Source: Merdivivens faecigallinarum
GTDB taxonomy: Bacteria; Bacteroidota; Bacteroidia; Bacteroidales; UBA932
DNA length: 11,738 nucleotides
Direction: 5' to 3'
Assembly (NCBI GenBank): GCA_017695055.1
Contig: JADILY010000154.1
Coordinates: 1-11,738 of the forward strand
Positions 1 to 7,003 of the stretch are shown here, in pieces. How positions within the stretch are numbered: the first letter of the stretch is position 1; each line of letters opens with the position of its first letter. Position numbers and translations under genes: made by a program. Below the pieces are notes generated by a model. That model was not told where the DNA came from, ran no database searches, and saw only the letters and a program-made list of their open reading frames with translations.

Positions 1-437
1 ACGACATCCATCGCCTTCATCGATGCGGGGAAGACCCGCCTTCCTCTCTCTGTCACGCAATCAAGCCCCATCGCATTGAAAGCCGCTATTGTGTCCGATG
101 GCGTGAAAGCCCGGAAGGCATGTTTCAGAAGATTTGGCTTGGGATGTATGTGTAGTGAAAATTCGTCCCAGTCACAGGCGTTCGTCAGATTGCACCGGCC
201 CTTGCCGGTAACCAGGATTTTCCTCCCCGGACGGGGCATTTTTTCGAGAATCACGACGGACAGGTCTTTACCGGCTTTTTTTGCCGTAAGGGCAGCCATC
301 ATGCCGGCAGCCCCGCCGCCTATGACGACTATGTCCGCCACTTCCTCCGTGCCGTAGCTGCCAAGTCGTGCAGTCCCAGCCCTGCCAGCCTCCTGTGCAG
401 TCCCGGCCCTGCCGGTGGTATTGTCGTTTTCTTTCAT
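1..437 (-). CDS. HI0933/BaiN-family flavoprotein (NAD(P)/FAD-dependent oxidoreductase), N-terminal 145 codons only
   Basis: Translation gives an N-terminal Rossmann FAD-binding fold: DIVVIGGGAAGMMAALTAKK at residues 35-54 with the GGGAAG dinucleotide loop, an acidic residue (E65) ending the second beta strand, and the family signature GRKILVTGKGRCNLTNA at 71-87. This matches the HI0933-like (YhiN/BaiN) flavoproteins, normally about 400 residues, so roughly the last two thirds lie beyond the window. The family binds FAD; the substrate of most members is unknown, although BaiN is linked to bile-acid dehydroxylation. The ATG at 437 is the likely start because an in-frame TAA lies just one codon upstream. 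It leaves a 32-residue extension before the usual N terminus; a GTG at codon 33 is an alternative. The extension holds two copies of a GRAGTA 9-residue unit. The gene lies 68 nt after the FAH-like gene, same strand. Confidence 0.88.
   Translation of the reverse strand, partial: MKENDNTTGRAGTAQEAGRAGTARLGSYGTEEVADIVVIGGGAAGMMAALTAKKAGKDLSVVILEKMPRPGRKILVTGKGRCNLTNACDWDEFSLHIHPKPNLLKHAFRAFTPSDTIAAFNAMGLDCVTERGRRVFPASMKAMDV
368..413. repeat. Two 19-bp near-identical direct repeats with 27-bp period in the flavoprotein N-terminus
   Basis: Copies at 368-386 and 395-413 differ at one position (a versus g). The 27-bp period keeps frame, so each copy encodes GRAGTA within a 9-residue unit (residues 9-17 and 18-26 of the flavoprotein). 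The period and frame suggest a local tandem duplication rather than a dispersed element. Confidence 0.75.
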
Positions 438-459
438 GGATTATTTTTCTAAACCTTAG

Positions 460-487
460 CCGGGCTGGTAAACCGGGACAGGCCCGG
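460..487 (-). other. GC-rich hairpin between the FAH-like gene and the flavoprotein gene
   Basis: CCGGGC (460-465) can pair with GCCCGG (482-487) around a 16-nt loop. Alternatively CCGGG (473-477) pairs with CCCGG (483-487) around a 5-nt loop. The two structures exclude each other because they share the 483-487 arm. On the minus strand there is no strong T-run directly after either, so a terminator is not well supported. A weak processing or attenuation structure in the leader of the flavoprotein gene is possible, as is chance. Confidence 0.25.
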
Positions 488-505
488 TGAACCTGAAGAG
501 GGCTG

Positions 506-1081
506 CTACAGGACGGAAATCGAGAAAATGTTTTCTCCGTTCAATATCCCGCAAAGCTTTTCCCCTGCATGTATGGGCCGCCTTTCTCCGAGTTCCACGG
601 CAACGATGTCTCCTGTGCGCAGGGATGTGCGGATGGATATCCTGTGCAGTATTTCCGGTATTTCGGCAAACGCCGGATGGCATGCGAATGTCCCGTTCCC
701 GTTTACTGAACGCTCGTTTACCGAAAGCGAAAAACTGTTCCTGCCGTTCTCCAGTACGTCTTTGTCAATCAGGGGGAAGGGGAGCAATGAGGTCTTGTCT
801 AAGGAGGAAGCCATGGACAGGCCTGCCGCCGCTCCGCTTCCGATGATGCTTTCCCCGTAGAGCAGCACCCCGAAGCCTCCCGAGTCATAGTACCTTCCGG
901 CAAACTTTTCGCCGATGGCCTTGCCCGCCCGGCAAAGCCTGACGAAGAGCACCGGCGAATACGTCAGTTCCGAAACACCGTCGGGAATGTAGTAATCGAA
1001 ACTTTCCTTCTCCAGTGTCGTGTCGGGCCTGAAACAATAGTCGGCGCCGTTGTTGCCGAAAAGCGAAACGATTATATTCAT
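506..1081 (-). CDS. Fumarylacetoacetate hydrolase (FAH) family protein, probably catalytically degenerate
   Basis: The 191-residue protein follows the FAH fold of about 200-residue Bacteroidales members. RPDTTL (18-23) matches the KPDTAL segment, LCRAGKAIGEKFAGRYYD (49-66) matches the family's helix region, and SLRTGDIVAVE (153-163) matches the segment before the TGTP motif. The family usually acts on oxaloacetate, acylpyruvates or fumarylacetoacetate using Mg/Mn. Here the key parts are missing by alignment from memory: the E-x-E metal pair reads S42/V44, the third acidic ligand reads L73, the TGTP motif reads VELG (162-165), and the N-terminal segment that would carry the lid His/Glu is shortened. 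The ATG shares an ATGA 4-nt overlap with the exonuclease stop, implying translational coupling. The fold assignment is fairly sure; absence of activity is inference. Confidence 0.7.
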   Translation of the reverse strand: MNIIVSLFGNNGADYCFRPDTTLEKESFDYYIPDGVSELTYSPVLFVRLCRAGKAIGEKFAGRYYDSGGFGVLLYGESIIGSGAAAGLSMASSLDKTSLLPFPLIDKDVLENGRNSFSLSVNERSVNGNGTFACHPAFAEIPEILHRISIRTSLRTGDIVAVELGERRPIHAGEKLCGILNGENIFSISVL

Positions 1082-1848
1082 CTGTCGTTCCTCATGGAGA
1101 GGTATATGTCCGTGAGCACCTTTTTTGTGTCGAGGGCGAAATCCCCGTCCATCATCCAGCTGTAATAGCTCGGCTCTGTTTTCAGTACTTCCGTCACGAG
1201 TTTTCCCTTGTGTTTTCCGAAATTGAATACGGGCCTGTCGGAATCGTCATAGACGATGCGGCCGGCATAATCGGCAAACCGGGACCTTCTGGAGAAATCG
1301 GCAAGGTAGCCCACGTCGTTCTTCAAGTCCGGATACCTGTCCAGCTGCGCTTCGAGGACTTCCAGCGTGGCAATGGTGTCCGCTTCGGCCGAATGCGCGT
1401 TTTCGAGATCCTTGTCGCAGTAGAATTTGTATGCGGCGACAAGGGTACGCTGTTCCATTTTGTGGAAAATGTTCTGGACATCTATCATCTTGCGCTTCCG
1501 GAAATCGAAGTCCACTCCGGCCCGCAGGAACTCCTCCGCCAGTATCGGAAGGTCGAACTTGAATGAGTTGTAGCCGGCAAAATCGCAGCCTTTCATCCAG
1601 TCGGCCAGACTTTTGGCGATTTGCTTAAAAGTAGGGCAGTCCTTTACGTCCTCGTTGCTGATGCCGTGGATTTTCCTTGCTTCCTCGGAAATAGGGATTG
1701 TCGGATTTATCCGTCTCGTCTTTATTTCACGGTCCCCGTTAGGGAACACTTTTACGGCGCAGATTTCCACTATTCTGTCATGCGACACGCTCAGCCCGGT
1801 GCTTTCGATGTCGAAAAAAATGATAGGGTTTCTGAGATTCAGCTGCAT
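1078..1848 (-). CDS. DnaQ-like 3'-5' exonuclease with ExoX-like C-terminal domain
   Basis: A DEDDh exonuclease of 256 residues. Exo I is FFDIEST (11-17) with D13 and E15; Exo II is GYNSFKFD (92-99) with D99; Exo III is HSAEAD (152-157) with H152 and D157. All catalytic residues are present, so an active 3'-5' DNA or RNA exonuclease is expected. Residues about 198-250 (FNFGKHKGK at 208-216, SYYSWMMDGDF at 227-237) match the C-terminal domain found in exodeoxyribonuclease X-like proteins. It could be the replicative proofreading subunit (pol III epsilon is the usual label for such proteins in this phylum) or a repair exonuclease; the sequence does not decide. It starts 12 nt after dnaN and has an unusually clear purine-rich ribosome-binding site, AAAAGGAAGGAA, directly before the ATG. 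This neighbourhood supports a role at the clamp. Confidence 0.92.
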   Translation of the reverse strand: MQLNLRNPIIFFDIESTGLSVSHDRIVEICAVKVFPNGDREIKTRRINPTIPISEEARKIHGISNEDVKDCPTFKQIAKSLADWMKGCDFAGYNSFKFDLPILAEEFLRAGVDFDFRKRKMIDVQNIFHKMEQRTLVAAYKFYCDKDLENAHSAEADTIATLEVLEAQLDRYPDLKNDVGYLADFSRRSRFADYAGRIVYDDSDRPVFNFGKHKGKLVTEVLKTEPSYYSWMMDGDFALDTKKVLTDIYLSMRNDR

Positions 1849-1860
1849 TTCCTTCCTTTT

Positions 1861-2982
1861 TTAATTGATGCGTATCGGCATCAGCAGAGCGCATATCCTG
1901 TCCGAGTCTTCATCGGCTTCCGCAGGCAATATTAGTGCGGCCTTCACCGAGTCCCCGAAACGGATTTCTATTTCGTCGTAAGGCAGATTGCTCAGTATCT
2001 CTATGAGGAAAGAGGCCTTGAAGCCTATTTCGAGGTCGAAACCTTCGTATTGGCAGCTCATCTTTTCAAAAGCCGAAGTGGAGAAGCCGAGGTCCTGGGC
2101 CGAAATGTCGAGCTCGTTGTCATGCAGCGACAGCTTTATCTGGCTCGTGGCCTGGTCGGAACATACGGCCACCCTTCTTACGGCATTGAGCAGCTGTGCC
2201 CTTTCCGTAGTCAGTATGTTGGGATTGTTGGCCGGTATGACACTCTTGTATGCCGGATACCTGCCTTCGATGAGGCGGCATACGAGGATAGTGCCTTCGA
2301 ATTCGAAGAATGCGTTTTTGCTGTCGAAGGAAATCCTCACATTGTCCTCGCTTTTCGACAACAGGCTCTTCAGTATGCCTGCCGGCTTTTTATGCAGGAT
2401 GAAGCTCGATACTTCTTCGGGCTTGATTTTGTCAGTCGAATAACATACCAGTTTGTGGGCGTCGGAGGCCACGAGCGTAAGCCCTTCGGCTTCCATGTCG
2501 AAAAGGATCCCGTTCATTACCGGCCTGAACTCCTCGTCGGCGGTTGCGTAGATAGTGTAGTTGATGCCGTTCAGCAAAGTCTCCGCCGGAATGTCGAGAT
2601 GCGATACCGAACTTGCCATTTCAGGGATTTCAGGATAATCCGTGGCAGGAAAATAAGGTATCTGGAACTGTCCGTTGGACCAGCTGATTTCCATCGACGT
2701 GTCTGTCTTTACTTCGAAACAGAGCGGCTGATCCGGGAATTCCCTGAGCGAGTCGGTAAGGAGCTTGGCCGGTACGGCAATCGAGCCCTCGCTTTCCACA
2801 TCGTCGATTTCGACGGTCCTCCTCAGGGTGGTTTCCATGTCGGAGGCGGTTATTTCCAGAATGTTGCCTTTCAGGACGAACAAAAAGTTTTCAAGTATCG
2901 GTTGAACGGTCTTCGAAGAGATAACCCTCTGTACCGACAGGAGCTCTTTCAGGAGTTCCGAACTGGATGTTGTGAATTTCAT
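1861..2982 (-). CDS. dnaN: DNA polymerase III beta subunit (sliding clamp)
   Basis: The 373-residue product has the usual clamp length and three-domain pattern. The N terminus MKFTTSSSELLKELLSVQRV is followed by the first-domain segment SSKTVQPILENFLFVL, and RPVMNGILFDMEAEGLTLVASDAHKL lies in the second domain (about 152-177 by eye). The protein ends in ICALLMPIRIN, close to the C-terminal clamp signature LxMPMRI that lines the partner-binding pocket. The homodimeric ring encircles DNA and tethers the replicative polymerase, and recruits clamp-binding proteins. The ATG at 2982 gives the standard clamp N terminus and is preceded by AT-rich DNA without a Shine-Dalgarno, normal for this phylum. 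It is the first gene of a leftward cluster with the exonuclease. Unusually for many bacteria, no dnaA is adjacent. Confidence 0.97.
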   Translation of the reverse strand: MKFTTSSSELLKELLSVQRVISSKTVQPILENFLFVLKGNILEITASDMETTLRRTVEIDDVESEGSIAVPAKLLTDSLREFPDQPLCFEVKTDTSMEISWSNGQFQIPYFPATDYPEIPEMASSVSHLDIPAETLLNGINYTIYATADEEFRPVMNGILFDMEAEGLTLVASDAHKLVCYSTDKIKPEEVSSFILHKKPAGILKSLLSKSEDNVRISFDSKNAFFEFEGTILVCRLIEGRYPAYKSVIPANNPNILTTERAQLLNAVRRVAVCSDQATSQIKLSLHDNELDISAQDLGFSTSAFEKMSCQYEGFDLEIGFKASFLIEILSNLPYDEIEIRFGDSVKAALILPAEADEDSDRICALLMPIRIN

Positions 2983-3024
2983 ATAATAATTGTTTTAATT
3001 TTCATGTTAAAAACGGCATAACAG

Positions 3025-3038
3025 ACTACAAATGTAGT
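3025..3038. promoter_or_regulatory. 14-bp dyad (ACTACA-AA-TGTAGT) between dnaN and htrA
   Basis: Positions 3025-3030 and 3033-3038 form a perfect 6-bp inverted repeat around an AA centre. It covers the predicted dnaN -7 box (3029-3036). It may be an operator for a repressor acting on dnaN, or only a by-product of the box. No known regulator could be assigned. Confidence 0.35.
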
Positions 3039-3059
3039 TATAATTTTTGAAAAATAAAA
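3029..3059 (-). promoter_or_regulatory. Predicted Bacteroidota-type promoter of dnaN
   Basis: On the minus strand TACATTTG (3036 down to 3029) is a perfect match to the TAnnTTTG -7 box of this phylum. A T-run (3056-3059) sits about 19 nt upstream in the place of the -33 TTTG, so that half is weak. The distance to the dnaN ATG (about 46 nt) is reasonable for a leader. No equally good box was found for the divergent htrA gene. Confidence 0.5.
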
Positions 3060-3113
3060 GGAATGCCGCTGGCATGTATTTTGATTTTTCAGTGCGCCGT
3101 AAAAACAAAAGAT

Positions 3114-4244
3114 ATGAAAAGGAATTACATACTTGTCATCGTTCTGGCAATCGTTTTCGGCGCCGCTGCGGCGTATTTTACCACTGACAGGATGCTAAAA
3201 AAATCTGCGGACAGGATTTCCGTGGTGAGGAACGACTCTTCCGGAATCACCCGGTCTGTCAATCTGTCAGCCGACGATTATCCCGATTTCACTTTCGCGG
3301 CGGAAAGCGCCGTCGAGGCCGTGGTATCGGTTACGGTCGTCAAACGTTCAGAAACTTACGTCCCGTCAGGGATTCTCGGACTCTTTTTCGGTTACGGCCA
3401 GACCGTCCCCCGCGAACAGATAGGTTCCGGTTCAGGGGTGATTATCACTCCGGACGGCTATATACTGACCAACAATCATGTAGTGGAAGGGGCCACTGAA
3501 ATAGAGGTGACGATGAATGACAACACTACATATTCGGCCGACCTGATAGGGACGGACCCGGCTACGGATGTGGCTGTGATAAAGGTGGACGGCGAAAGCC
3601 TTCCTACCATTCCGGTCGCCGACAGCGACAATCTGCGCATAGGCGAGTGGGTGCTGGCCATAGGGAGCCCTTATCAATTGCAGTCCACGATAACGGCCGG
3701 TATCGTCAGCGCCAAAGGCAGGAAAATGCCTAATTATACAGGGGAATTCAAAATCGAGTCGTTCATACAGACCGATGCCGCCGTGAATCCCGGAAACAGC
3801 GGCGGGGCCCTTGTGGACAAGACCGGAGCCCTCGTGGGCATCAATACGGCCATAATATCGGAAACGGGCGCATATTCGGGGTATTCTTTCGCGATTCCGT
3901 CAAACATGGCGATGGAAGTCGCCGACGACATCATACAGTACGGTTCGGTCCACCGCGCCTCGTTGGGAATAGTCATGCAGAATATTGATAAAAATTTTTC
4001 ATCGCAATTGAAACTTTCTTCCGAAGATGGCGTATATATTACCGGAGTCGTTCCGGGAGGAAATGCCGACAAGGCAGGAATAAGGGCCGGAGACGTGCTT
4101 CTGAAGATAGGTTCCGAGCCTGCCAGGGATGCCGAAGCCGTGCGTGAACTGATAAGTTCCTACAGGCAGGGCGAAAAGGTGGATGTCACGGTTTCGAGAA
4201 GGGGACGGGAACTTGTCATGGAGGTCGTCTTCGCGGAACGGTAG
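3114..4244 (+). CDS. HtrA/Deg family serine protease, membrane-anchored, single PDZ domain
   Basis: An N-terminal hydrophobic segment (residues 5-21, after MKRN) acts as a signal anchor or signal peptide and places the protease in the periplasm. The trypsin-like domain spans about 60-275 with the full triad: H122 in TNNHVV, D152 in DPATDVAVI, and S229 in NPGNSGGAL. One PDZ domain follows at about 282-375 (GVYITGVVPGGNADKAG at 306-322). With 376 residues and one PDZ it resembles DegS more than the roughly 500-residue, two-PDZ Do proteases common in this phylum (recalled). The start at 3114 is preferred because it puts Met-Lys-Arg right before the hydrophobic segment; an in-frame ATG at 3063 would add 17 residues (MPLACILIFQCAVKTKD) and disturb this. 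Probable role: degradation or sensing of misfolded envelope proteins. rpoD follows after 35 nt. Confidence 0.93.
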   Translation: MKRNYILVIVLAIVFGAAAAYFTTDRMLKKSADRISVVRNDSSGITRSVNLSADDYPDFTFAAESAVEAVVSVTVVKRSETYVPSGILGLFFGYGQTVPREQIGSGSGVIITPDGYILTNNHVVEGATEIEVTMNDNTTYSADLIGTDPATDVAVIKVDGESLPTIPVADSDNLRIGEWVLAIGSPYQLQSTITAGIVSAKGRKMPNYTGEFKIESFIQTDAAVNPGNSGGALVDKTGALVGINTAIISETGAYSGYSFAIPSNMAMEVADDIIQYGSVHRASLGIVMQNIDKNFSSQLKLSSEDGVYITGVVPGGNADKAGIRAGDVLLKIGSEPARDAEAVRELISSYRQGEKVDVTVSRRGRELVMEVVFAER

Positions 4245-4279
4245 CCGTCAGACAGAAAGAAAAGGAGACAGTTTTTATA

Positions 4280-5140
4280 ATGAGACAATTAAAGATTACA
4301 AAATCCATTACCAACAGGGAAAGCGCTTCCCTGGATAAGTATCTTCAGGAAATAGGCCGTGAAGAGCTTATAACCGTAGAGGAAGAAGTGGAACTCGCCC
4401 AAAGGATACGCCAGGGTGACCAGGCGGCCTTGGACAAACTTACCAAGGCAAACCTCAGATTCGTGGTTTCCGTGGCAAAGCAGTACCAGAACCAGGGGCT
4501 CAGCCTCCCGGACCTGATTAACGAAGGCAATCTCGGCCTTATCAAGGCTGCGGAAAAATTCGATGAAACAAGGGGCTTCAAGTTCATATCCTATGCGGTG
4601 TGGTGGATCAGACAGTCCATACTTCAGGCTTTGGCCGAGCAGTCGAGGATTGTAAGGCTGCCGTTGAACCAGGTCGGTTCCCTGAACAAGATAAACAAGG
4701 CGCTTTCGAAATTCGAGCAGGAAAACGAGCGTATGCCTTCCTCAGAGGAGCTCGCCGAGATGCTCGACATCCCTCAGGACAAGATTTCGGATACCCTGCG
4801 CGTTTCGGGCCGCCATGTTTCCGTGGACGCCCCTTTCGTGGAAGGGGAGGACAACAACCTTCTGGACGTGCTGCCGAACAACGATTCGCCTAATGCCGAC
4901 AAGGGACTGGTATACGAATCCCTCCATAAGGAAATAGAAAGGGCCCTGTCCACCCTTGCCGACAGGGAAAGGGATATCATCAAATATTTCTTCGGCATCG
5001 GATGCCAGGAAAAGACCCTTGAGGAAATAGGTGCGGAACTCAACCTCACCCGCGAGCGCGTAAGGCAGATTAAGGAAAAGGCCATCAGAAGGCTTAAAAA
5101 CAATTCAAGGAGCAAGCTCCTCAAGAGTTATTTGGGATAA
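4280..5140 (+). CDS. rpoD: Primary RNA polymerase sigma factor (sigma-70 family)
   Basis: The 286-residue protein has region 1.2 at about 16-48 (SLDKYLQEIG), region 2 at about 53-123 with the core-binding and -10 recognition helix (GFKFISYAVWWIRQSI at 99-114), region 3 at about 132-208, and region 4 at about 222-275 with the -35 helix-turn-helix (EEIGAELNLTRERVRQI at 248-264). Region 1.1 and the long non-conserved insert of proteobacterial RpoD are absent, which is the normal Bacteroidota form and explains the small size. It directs RNA polymerase to TAnnTTTG-type promoters such as those predicted here for dnaN and tex. The ATG at 4280 is preceded at a distance by AAAAGGAGA (about 4260-4268). 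It probably shares a transcript with htrA 35 nt upstream. Confidence 0.97.
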   Translation: MRQLKITKSITNRESASLDKYLQEIGREELITVEEEVELAQRIRQGDQAALDKLTKANLRFVVSVAKQYQNQGLSLPDLINEGNLGLIKAAEKFDETRGFKFISYAVWWIRQSILQALAEQSRIVRLPLNQVGSLNKINKALSKFEQENERMPSSEELAEMLDIPQDKISDTLRVSGRHVSVDAPFVEGEDNNLLDVLPNNDSPNADKGLVYESLHKEIERALSTLADRERDIIKYFFGIGCQEKTLEEIGAELNLTRERVRQIKEKAIRRLKNNSRSKLLKSYLG

Positions 5141-5142
5141 TC

Positions 5143-5190
5143 CCGGGAGCTGCCCCGGACAACCCGTCCGCATGGCAGCAGTCCCTTTTA
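5143..5190 (+). terminator. Compound GC hairpin with T-run between rpoD and argS; terminator or leader switch
   Basis: Just after the rpoD stop, GCTGCC (5149-5154) pairs with GGCAGC (5174-5179). Within that stem CGGAC (5156-5160) pairs with GTCCG (5166-5170) around a 5-nt loop. CCCTTTTA follows at 5183-5190, so an intrinsic terminator is plausible, although the T-run is short and offset by 6 nt. An alternative hairpin, CCGGG (5143-5147) with CCCGG (5154-5158), uses part of the same bases and cannot coexist with it. Confidence 0.45.
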
Positions 5191-5215
5191 TTAATTGAAA
5201 ACTAATACGATTTTT

Positions 5216-7000
5216 ATGAATCCTGACATATTTCTGGCTTCGAAATGCAAGGAAGCCGTTTCGGCGTTGTACGGTTTCGAGCCTGCCGACGGGCAGGTCC
5301 AGATTCAGTCCACAAGGAAAGAATTCGAGGGAGACTACACTCTGGTAGTCTTTCCTTTTGTAAAGGCAGCCAAATGCGCTCCGGAGGCATGCGCCGGGGC
5401 CATAGGCAAATGGCTCTCGGAAAATGTGTCCGAGGTGGCTTCGTACAATGTGATAAAAGGTTTTCTCAATATTTCGCTTTCCCCTCTTTTCTGGAACGAG
5501 GCTCTGGAGGAAATCACTTCTTCTGAGGATTTCGGCCAGCTTCCTTCCAACGGAAAGACGGTCATGGTGGAATTTTCGTCCCCGAATACCAACAAGCCTC
5601 TGCATCTCGGCCATGTCAGGAACATCCTTCTCGGCTGGTCTGTTTCCGAACTCATGAAGGCCGGCGGATACAGGGTAATCCGTGTCAATCTCGTGAATGA
5701 CCGCGGTATCCATATCTGCAAGTCCATGATAGCCTGGCTGAAGACCGGCAATGGTGTCACTCCGCAGTCTTCCGGCATAAAGGGCGACCATCTCGTAGGG
5801 GATTTTTACGTGAAGTTCAACGACCTCTATAAGGAGGAAGTCGAGAAGCTGGTTTCCGAAGGCGTGACGAAGGAGGAGGCCGAGAAAAACGCGCCAATCC
5901 TGAAAGAGGCCCAGGAAATGCTGGTAAAATGGGAACAGGGCGACAAGGATACCGTGGAGCTCTGGAAAACCATGAACGGCTGGGTTTACGAGGGTTTCGA
6001 CAAGACTTACGGAGAGCTCGGCATCGTTTTCGACAAGACTTATTATGAATCACAGACATATCTGCTCGGCAAGTCATTGGTGCAGAAAGGGCTCGATATG
6101 GGAGTCTTCGAGAAGGCCGAAGACGGCTCGGTATGGTGCGACCTCACGGCGGACGGCCTTGACCGCAAGCTCCTTCTCCGCAAGGACGGTACTTCGGTCT
6201 ACATTACCCAGGATTTGGGTACGGCTTCACAGCGTTTTTCCGAATACAACCTTGATGAACACATATATGTCGTCGGCAATGAACAGAACTACCATTTCCA
6301 GGTTCTGAAGCTGATTCTCGGGAAACTCGGTTTCCCGTGGGCCGGTTCAATACACCATCTTTCATACGGTATGGTCGAACTTCCTGACGGGAAGATGAAA
6401 TCCCGCGAAGGGACAGTCGTCGATGCGGACGACCTCATCGAGAAAATGTATGAGACGGCCAAGGAGATGACCGTCGAGCATGGGAAGACGGACGGTTTTT
6501 CCGATGCAGAATGCGATGAACTCTCGAAAACAATCGGCCTCGGTGCCTTGAAATATTTTATTATAAAGGTAGACCCGAAGAAGACAATGCTCTTCGACCC
6601 TAACGAATCGATTGATTTCAACGGCAATACCGGTCCTTTCATACAGTATACCCATGCGCGTATCAAGTCGATTCTGCGCAAGGCAAAGGAAAACGGGATG
6701 GAAGCGGGGGCATTGCCGCAGGGAGTGGAGCCGTCTGCAAAGGAAATCCGCATTATAAAGATTCTGAACGACTTTCCTGCACGCATAGCCGACGGGGTGG
6801 AACAGCATTCTCCGGCAGTCATAGCCAACTATGCATACGACCTTGCCAAAGAGTTCAACCAGTATTATCATGACACTCCGATATTGAGGGAGCCGGACGG
6901 GAAAGTGCTTGCGTACCGCCTCGTCCTGATTTCCGACATTGCGAAGGTACTGGTGAAGGCGATGGGCATCCTCGGAATCAGGCTGCCTGAAAGGATGTAG
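5216..7000 (+). CDS. argS: Arginyl-tRNA synthetase
   Basis: A class I aminoacyl-tRNA synthetase that charges tRNA-Arg with arginine using ATP in the cytoplasm. With the ATG at 5216 it has 594 residues, the normal length. The N-terminal Add1-type domain (about 1-105, EFEGDYTLVVFPFVK at 36-50) recognises the tRNA elbow. The catalytic domain carries SSPNTNKPLHLGH (121-133), whose HLGH is the HIGH motif. The KMSKS equivalent is GKMKSREG (392-399); this variant is usual in ArgS of this phylum, as recalled. The C-terminal DALR-type helical anticodon domain starts near residue 470 (GPFIQYTHARIKSIL) and ends GIRLPERM. The TTG at 5195 seven codons upstream is less likely than the ATG. The neighbour ygiQ starts 3 nt after the stop, so the two are probably co-transcribed. 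Confidence 0.97.
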   Translation: MNPDIFLASKCKEAVSALYGFEPADGQVQIQSTRKEFEGDYTLVVFPFVKAAKCAPEACAGAIGKWLSENVSEVASYNVIKGFLNISLSPLFWNEALEEITSSEDFGQLPSNGKTVMVEFSSPNTNKPLHLGHVRNILLGWSVSELMKAGGYRVIRVNLVNDRGIHICKSMIAWLKTGNGVTPQSSGIKGDHLVGDFYVKFNDLYKEEVEKLVSEGVTKEEAEKNAPILKEAQEMLVKWEQGDKDTVELWKTMNGWVYEGFDKTYGELGIVFDKTYYESQTYLLGKSLVQKGLDMGVFEKAEDGSVWCDLTADGLDRKLLLRKDGTSVYITQDLGTASQRFSEYNLDEHIYVVGNEQNYHFQVLKLILGKLGFPWAGSIHHLSYGMVELPDGKMKSREGTVVDADDLIEKMYETAKEMTVEHGKTDGFSDAECDELSKTIGLGALKYFIIKVDPKKTMLFDPNESIDFNGNTGPFIQYTHARIKSILRKAKENGMEAGALPQGVEPSAKEIRIIKILNDFPARIADGVEQHSPAVIANYAYDLAKEFNQYYHDTPILREPDGKVLAYRLVLISDIAKVLVKAMGILGIRLPERM

Positions 7001-7003
7001 GCC

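Noticed and set aside
76..357. Plus-strand 93-codon frame opposite the flavoprotein
   Set aside because: Antisense to the conserved FAD-binding region, which is a certain coding sequence.
456..683. Minus-strand 75-codon frame overlapping the end of the FAH-like gene
   Set aside because: It lies inside the FAH-like gene in another frame and has an Arg/His-rich translation.
2050..3021. Plus-strand open frame (323 codons) opposite dnaN
   Set aside because: Fully antisense to dnaN and its promoter. Composition is shadow-like and no motif was seen.
3063..3113. Upstream in-frame start of htrA
   Set aside because: It would add 17 residues before the Met-Lys-Arg that normally begins a signal anchor. 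It would also use the divergent regulatory gap as coding DNA.
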